DNA from: Nonomuraea roseoviolacea subsp. carminata
GTDB taxonomy: Bacteria; Actinomycetota; Actinomycetes; Streptosporangiales; Streptosporangiaceae
DNA: 64,000 nucleotides
Assembly: GCF_024172185.1 (NCBI RefSeq)
Contig: NZ_JAMZEC010000001.1
Coordinates: 5,662,001 to 5,726,000 of the forward strand
Direction of reading: 5' to 3'
Under the pieces are notes generated by a model, which worked only from the letters and a program-made list of their open reading frames with translations, had not been told where the DNA came from and did not search any database. Shown piece after piece: positions 60,243-64,000 of the stretch. Position numbers and translations under genes: made by a program. Each line of letters begins with the position of its first letter. The first letter of the stretch is position 1.

Positions 60243-60911
60243 CTACCGACGGCCGCCGATGTGAACAGGCACATCGATACCTTCTCGGAGCGCCTCGTCG
60301 GGCACCGGGGCTCCCCACCGCGTGACCAGCGGCAGCACGCCGGCCCAGACGGGCAGCTCGTAGTCCTCGTCGTCGTCCACCGGGCCACCGCGGCGGATCT
60401 TGACCGACGCCTCGTCCAGCGACAGGGCCAGCACGGCCGTCTTGGCGAGTTCCTTGCGGTTGGGGCGCCGGGCGTAGTCCCACTGGCCGGGGGCGAGCTG
60501 TTCGGTCAGCACGCGCAGGCCGGCCAGGCGCTCCTCCTCGTCGGTCACCAGCCGCGCCCGGCCGTAGATCATGGCCGAGCGGTAGTTGACGGAGTGGTGG
60601 AACGTCGAGCGGGCCAGCACGATGCCGTCCACGTGCGTCACGGTGACGCACACGTCGGTCTCCTGGGCGGTCCGCAGCGAGCGGGCTCCGGTGGAGCCGT
60701 GCAGGTAGAGGGTGTCGCCGTCGCGTCCGTAGCCGGTCGGCACCACCATCGGGCCGCTGTCGGTCACGACGCCGAGGTGGCAGATCAGTCCGGTGTCCAG
60801 CACCTCGTACAGGTCGTCGCGGTCGTCGCTGGCGCGCTCCTTCGAGCGGCCGAGCCGGGTTCGGGGCGTGGGGGAGAGCGGCGTGCCGGTGGGCGGCGTG
60901 GTGAAGGCCAT
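60243..60911 (-). CDS. Pyridoxamine 5'-phosphate oxidase-like flavin-binding protein
   Basis: This 222-residue protein has the split-barrel fold of the PNPOx-like family: VLDTGLICHLGVVTDSGPMV, VPTGYGRDGDTLYLHGSTGA and IYGRARLV. It lacks the PLP-synthesis signatures of PdxH, so it could be a heme, F420 or flavin oxidoreductase, or a PLP-related enzyme. It is divergent from a MocR/PdxR-type gene whose inverted-repeat operator lies between them, which favours a link with vitamin B6. ATG 60911 starts the family-like N-terminus. Confidence 0.85.
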   Translation of the reverse strand: MAFTTPPTGTPLSPTPRTRLGRSKERASDDRDDLYEVLDTGLICHLGVVTDSGPMVVPTGYGRDGDTLYLHGSTGARSLRTAQETDVCVTVTHVDGIVLARSTFHHSVNYRSAMIYGRARLVTDEEERLAGLRVLTEQLAPGQWDYARRPNRKELAKTAVLALSLDEASVKIRRGGPVDDDEDYELPVWAGVLPLVTRWGAPVPDEALREGIDVPVHIGGRR

Positions 60912-60930
60912 GAGGCGACGGTAGTTTGCG

Positions 60931-60955
60931 AGTGGACCTATCCTGTAGGGCCACT
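60931..60955. promoter_or_regulatory. Probable PdxR-type operator
   Basis: AGTGGACCTA (60931-60940) and TAGGGCCACT (60946-60955, inverse complement AGTGGCCCTA) form an inverted repeat with a 5-bp spacer. It lies between the divergent PNPOx-like and MocR genes. From memory it resembles the AGTGGxCTA boxes reported for corynebacterial PdxR. Binding is inferred. Confidence 0.6.
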
Positions 60956-60982
60956 ATCCGTGCCTTTCTGGAGACCACTTTC

Positions 60983-62614
60983 GTGCGCAGCCTGCTCGAC
61001 CTGCCCGTTTCGCTGGAGCGGCACTCGCCCGTGCCGCTCTCGGCACAGCTCGCCGGCTGGCTGCGCCAGGCCATGCTGGCGGGCACGCTGGCGCCGGGGG
61101 AGCGGCTGCCGTCCTCGCGCGGGCTGGCCGGGCAGCTCGGGGTGAGTCGCACGGTGATCACGGAGGCGTACCAGCAGTTGTACGCGGAGGGGTGGCTGGA
61201 GGGCCGGCACGGGTCGGGCACGTTCGTGGCCGATCTGGAGGGGGCCCCTCCTGGCGCCGGGCCCGATCAGATCCCGCGCCCCGTCGCCGCTCCGGCCCCC
61301 GGCTCCTGGACGGCCGCGCCCACCGCGTCCGTCGCACCCACCGCACCCACCGCGTCCACCGCGTCCACCGCGTCCGTCGCACCCACACCCGCCCCCGCGC
61401 TCACGCCCGCCCGCGGGACGGGACGATCCGCCGGGACCGCGCCGACGTCCGCTCTCGGGACAGGGCGATCCGCCGCGCCCACGTCCGCCCGCGGGAAGGG
61501 GGGACCCGGCGGCACCGGGGCGGGCCCCGCTGCGAGGGCGGCGATCGACCTGCGGCCCGGCAAGCCCTGGGTGCGCGACTACGACGCCGCCGCCTGGAAG
61601 CGGGCCTGGCGCCGGGCCGCCGACCTGCCGCCCGGCGACTCGCCCGACCCGTACGGCCTGCCGCGCCTGCGTGAGCTGCTGGCCGGGCACCTGAGGCGGG
61701 CCAGGGGCGTGGCCGTCGGCCCGGAGAACATCATGGTCACCCGCGGCACCGGCAACGGCCTCGACCTGTGCGCGCTCGCCCTGCTCGGCCCCGGCACCCG
61801 CGCGGGCGTCGAGGACCCGGGCTACCACGTGGCCCGCACCGTGTTCGCCGCCCGGGGCGCCGAGGTCGTGCCGTGCCCGGTGGACGAGGACGGCGTGATC
61901 TCCGACGGCCTGCCCGGCGACCTGCGCCTGCTGTACACGACGCCCGCCCACCAGTACCCCCTGGGCGGCCGGCTGCCCATTCCGCGCCGCGAACGGCTGC
62001 TGGCCTGGGCCCGGCGCACCGGCGCCATGATCATCGAGGACGACTACGACGCGGAGTTCCGTTACGACGTCGCCCCGCTGCCCGCCCTGTACGGGCTCGA
62101 CCCCTCCCGGGTGGTGCTCCTCGGCACGCTGTCGAAGACGCTGGCGCCGGACGTCGGCGTGGGCTGGCTGGTCGGGCCGCCGGAGCTGGTGGACCGCATC
62201 GCCGAGCTGCGCCGCGCGGTGGCCGACCGCACGAGCGGGCCGGTGCAGCAGGCCGTCGCCACCCTGATCGAACGCGGCGACCTCGACCGCCACCTGCGCC
62301 GGATGCGCCTGGAGTACGCCCGGCGCCGGGCGGCCGTGGTCGAGATCTTGGGCCCGGTCTGCCGGCTGCGCGGCGACACGGCGGGCCTGCACGTGCTCGC
62401 CGAGCTGCCGCCGGGCACGATCGGCCGCGTGGTGGAACGGGCCGCCGAGCGGGGCGTGCTGCTGGACGAGCCCGAGCGCCACCGGCACCGGCCGGGCGCG
62501 CCGTTCGGCCTGGTGATCGGGTACGGCTCGGCGTCGCTGCCGGACGTGCGCCGCGCCTGCCGCGTCGTCGCGGACCTGATCACCCAGCCGACCCGATCGC
62601 CCGGCCGCCACTGA
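60983..62614 (+). CDS. MocR/PdxR-family transcriptional regulator with aminotransferase domain
   Basis: This 543-residue regulator has a GntR-type winged helix at the N-terminus (PLSAQLAGWLRQAM, PSSRGLAGQLGVSR, VITEAYQQLYAEGW). A Thr/Ala-rich linker of about 90 residues follows, with repeated T-A-x motifs. The fold-type I aminotransferase-like domain has DDYDAEFRYD and the PLP lysine in LLGTLSKTLAPDVG. PdxR activates PLP synthesis when B6 is low. GTG 60983 has GGAG 9 nt upstream; TTG 60926 is the longest reading but adds unlikely residues. The linker is unusually long and low in complexity. Confidence 0.88.
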   Translation: MRSLLDLPVSLERHSPVPLSAQLAGWLRQAMLAGTLAPGERLPSSRGLAGQLGVSRTVITEAYQQLYAEGWLEGRHGSGTFVADLEGAPPGAGPDQIPRPVAAPAPGSWTAAPTASVAPTAPTASTASTASVAPTPAPALTPARGTGRSAGTAPTSALGTGRSAAPTSARGKGGPGGTGAGPAARAAIDLRPGKPWVRDYDAAAWKRAWRRAADLPPGDSPDPYGLPRLRELLAGHLRRARGVAVGPENIMVTRGTGNGLDLCALALLGPGTRAGVEDPGYHVARTVFAARGAEVVPCPVDEDGVISDGLPGDLRLLYTTPAHQYPLGGRLPIPRRERLLAWARRTGAMIIEDDYDAEFRYDVAPLPALYGLDPSRVVLLGTLSKTLAPDVGVGWLVGPPELVDRIAELRRAVADRTSGPVQQAVATLIERGDLDRHLRRMRLEYARRRAAVVEILGPVCRLRGDTAGLHVLAELPPGTIGRVVERAAERGVLLDEPERHRHRPGAPFGLVIGYGSASLPDVRRACRVVADLITQPTRSPGRH

Positions 62615-62729
62615 TCGCCCAGCCGCCACTGATCACCCGGCCGCTACTGATCGCCCAGCCGCCACTCATCGCCCAGCCGCCGCGGAGCACCCGGCCGCCG
62701 CTGATCGCCCAGCCGAACCGATCACCCAG
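62588..62729. repeat. Tandem repeat, 17-18-bp unit
   Basis: About eight copies of a unit like CCGCCACTGATCGCCCAG run from the last codons of the MocR gene almost to the stop of the convergent DegT gene. Units vary at two or three positions. The array lies at another gene 3' end. Confidence 0.9.
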
Positions 62730-62738
62730 GGGGAACGG

Positions 62739-63860
62739 TCAGACCGGTGGCGGCGGGGCCGGCGGCAGGTGGCGCACGACCGGCAGGGCCCGGGTCGCGT
62801 AGACCGGGTCGACCGGCAGCACGTGCCGCGCCCACCAGCGGGCGACCTCCGGGTACGGCGACGGCTCGGTGAACCCGGGCGCGTAGTCGTCGTACGGCGG
62901 GTCGTACAGGTAGCCCACCGCCACCCCGTGCCGCTCCAGCGCGGCGATGGCCGCGTCGCGGTCGCGCACCAGCAGCGGCACCCGGAACAGCGGCTGGTCG
63001 AGCTGGTCGCGCACGCCCTCGGCGACCGTGGGCAGCTCGGCCAGCAGCCGCACCCCGGCGAGCCGCCGCCTGCGCTCCGCGACGACCCCGGCCAGGCGGG
63101 CCTCCTGGTAGCGCCGGGCGATCCGCCCCTTGCGCACCCGGTAGTCGTGCAGGTCGGCCCGCACCCACGGGTCGAACGGCGCCAGCTCGGGCACGTGCTT
63201 CATGGTGCGGCGCAGCTCGTCGCCGCGCAGCTCGATGCGGTAGCCGAGGCGCTCCTCCTGGAGGCCGAGCGCGCGGGCCAGCCGCAGCGCCGGGCGGACC
63301 AGGTCGAGCCGGAGCGCGGCGCGCCGCGCCGCGGACGTGGCGACGGCGATCAGCTCCTGCCGCCACGACCCGGGCTCCAGCACCTGGTCGCGGGCGTGTT
63401 CGAGGGCCAGCAGGTCCTCCTCGCGCTCCACGGCCAGCACGCCGCCGGACCCGGCGCCGCAGTGCTTGGACAGGCTGTAGACGCCGGCCTGGCCGAAGGT
63501 GCCGAGCGGGCGCCCGTCCACGGACGTCTCCAGGGCGTGGGCGACGTCCTCGATGAGGATCTTCCCGGTGAAGGCCCCGACCCGGTCGGGCAGGCCGTAC
63601 ATGTTGGTGGTGAGGACCGCGTCCACGGTGGACAGGTCGACGCGCGCGACGTCGATGTTGCCGTCACGCGGCGACAGCGGCGCCATGACCGGCCGCAGGC
63701 CGGCGGCGATCACCAGGAACAGGATCTCGTCGGCGGAGACCGGCGACATGAGCAGCCGCTGCCCGGGCACGCACCAGTGGCGCAGCGCGAGGTAGAGGCC
63801 GAGGCGGTTGGAGGGGAGCACCAGGCAGTGGCGCCCGGTCCGCTCCGCTAACCCCGTCAT
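62739..63860 (-). CDS. DegT/DnrJ/EryC1 family aminotransferase-like protein
   Basis: This 373-residue PLP-fold protein has VLPSNRLGLYLALRHW at the N-terminus, VDAVLTTNMYGLP, EDVAHALE (cofactor-binding Asp/His region) and the PLP lysine in VYSLSKHCGAGSGGVLA. The last part (VRDRDAAIAALERHGV and beyond) fits the small domain. It belongs to the sugar-aminotransferase superfamily but is divergent from WecE at 12109. It probably makes an amino sugar or a related compound. Its ATG overlaps the stop of the gene upstream (ATGA). Confidence 0.82.
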   Translation of the reverse strand: MTGLAERTGRHCLVLPSNRLGLYLALRHWCVPGQRLLMSPVSADEILFLVIAAGLRPVMAPLSPRDGNIDVARVDLSTVDAVLTTNMYGLPDRVGAFTGKILIEDVAHALETSVDGRPLGTFGQAGVYSLSKHCGAGSGGVLAVEREEDLLALEHARDQVLEPGSWRQELIAVATSAARRAALRLDLVRPALRLARALGLQEERLGYRIELRGDELRRTMKHVPELAPFDPWVRADLHDYRVRKGRIARRYQEARLAGVVAERRRRLAGVRLLAELPTVAEGVRDQLDQPLFRVPLLVRDRDAAIAALERHGVAVGYLYDPPYDDYAPGFTEPSPYPEVARWWARHVLPVDPVYATRALPVVRHLPPAPPPPV

Positions 63861-64000
63861 GACTGCAGGGCCGTGCGCAGACGGCCGAACGTCTTGAGCA
63901 CCCGGTCGGCCGTGCGGTGCAGGACGGGGTTGGCCAGGACCGTGGCCCGCGTCTTGCGCACCGGCACGCGCATCAGCCAGTGGACGCCCGCGGCGGGCCG
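63857..64000 (-). CDS. C-terminal end of an unidentified protein (runs off the window)
   Basis: Only the last 47 residues are present, ending LKTFGRLRTALQS. The segment is basic, with helix-like spacing of Arg and Leu. The stop overlaps the start of the DegT gene by 4 bp, so the two are co-translated. No family can be assigned from so short a piece. Confidence 0.7.
   Translation of the reverse strand, partial: RPAAGVHWLMRVPVRKTRATVLANPVLHRTADRVLKTFGRLRTALQS

Overview
The window is high-GC actinobacterial DNA. GTG and TTG starts, ATGA/GTGA stop-start overlaps, L-lysine 6-transaminase, a DUF2510 protein, eukaryote-like Ser/Thr kinases and an LPxTG-type surface protein all fit a filamentous actinomycete. 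A Streptosporangiales or Nonomuraea-like host is my guess from style only, since no rRNA or other marker is present. I saw no CRISPR array, IS element, integrase or phage gene. The only RNA gene found is a tRNA-His.

Layout. 1-6.6 kb is mixed housekeeping: a TetR regulator divergent from a conserved protein, a spermidine-synthase-like protein divergent from a class B PBP, a hemolysin III protein, a DUF308/HdeD protein and lysine 6-transaminase. 6.7-46.7 kb is almost entirely cell-surface polysaccharide and surface-protein genes. 8.6-16.6 kb carries nucleotide-sugar genes (UDP-HexNAc dehydrogenase, WecE aminotransferase, GNAT acyltransferase, GtrA protein, RmlA, methyltransferase) beside two DUF3494 ice-binding-like proteins and a collagen-like protein. 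18.9-28.3 kb holds a desaturase, a zinc-ribbon methyltransferase, a sugar epimerase/decarboxylase with a UDP-sugar dehydrogenase, a GT2 and a 1225-residue multidomain exported protein. 28.7-46.7 kb is a Wzx/Wzy-style export locus: polytopic GT-C-like proteins, three GT4 transferases, a flippase, a coupled deacetylase and formyltransferase, two SDR sugar epimerases, a WecA/TagO-type initiating phosphotransferase and a Wzz/BY-kinase co-polymerase. A low-molecular-weight phosphatase, a DUF4012 protein and an LPMTG-anchored protein face it. 49.8-52.6 kb holds MerR/SDR, a small LuxR protein, tRNA-His and oligoribonuclease. 52.7-60.2 kb is a run of membrane signalling proteins (DUF2510 protein, pseudokinase-like protein, two Ser/Thr kinases). 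60.2-64 kb holds a PNPOx-like protein divergent from a MocR/PdxR-type regulator, then a DegT aminotransferase and the end of its upstream neighbour.

How it fits together: an initiating phosphotransferase, sugar-nucleotide enzymes, several glycosyltransferases, a flippase, a candidate polymerase and a kinase/phosphatase pair make a plausible complete surface-polysaccharide pathway. Large secreted proteins with adhesin-like domains are interleaved with it.

The strangest sequence is a 502-nt stretch (45423-45924) with no G on the + strand. It sits exactly where the kinase core of the Wzz/BY-kinase gene should be and has about the expected length. I think it is most likely a base-calling or assembly artefact rather than an insertion. 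The most unusual intact gene is at 24665-28342: a GT51-like domain that lacks its catalytic Glu, fused to an N,N-dimethylformamidase-like region, an Ig-like domain and two DUF4082 domains.
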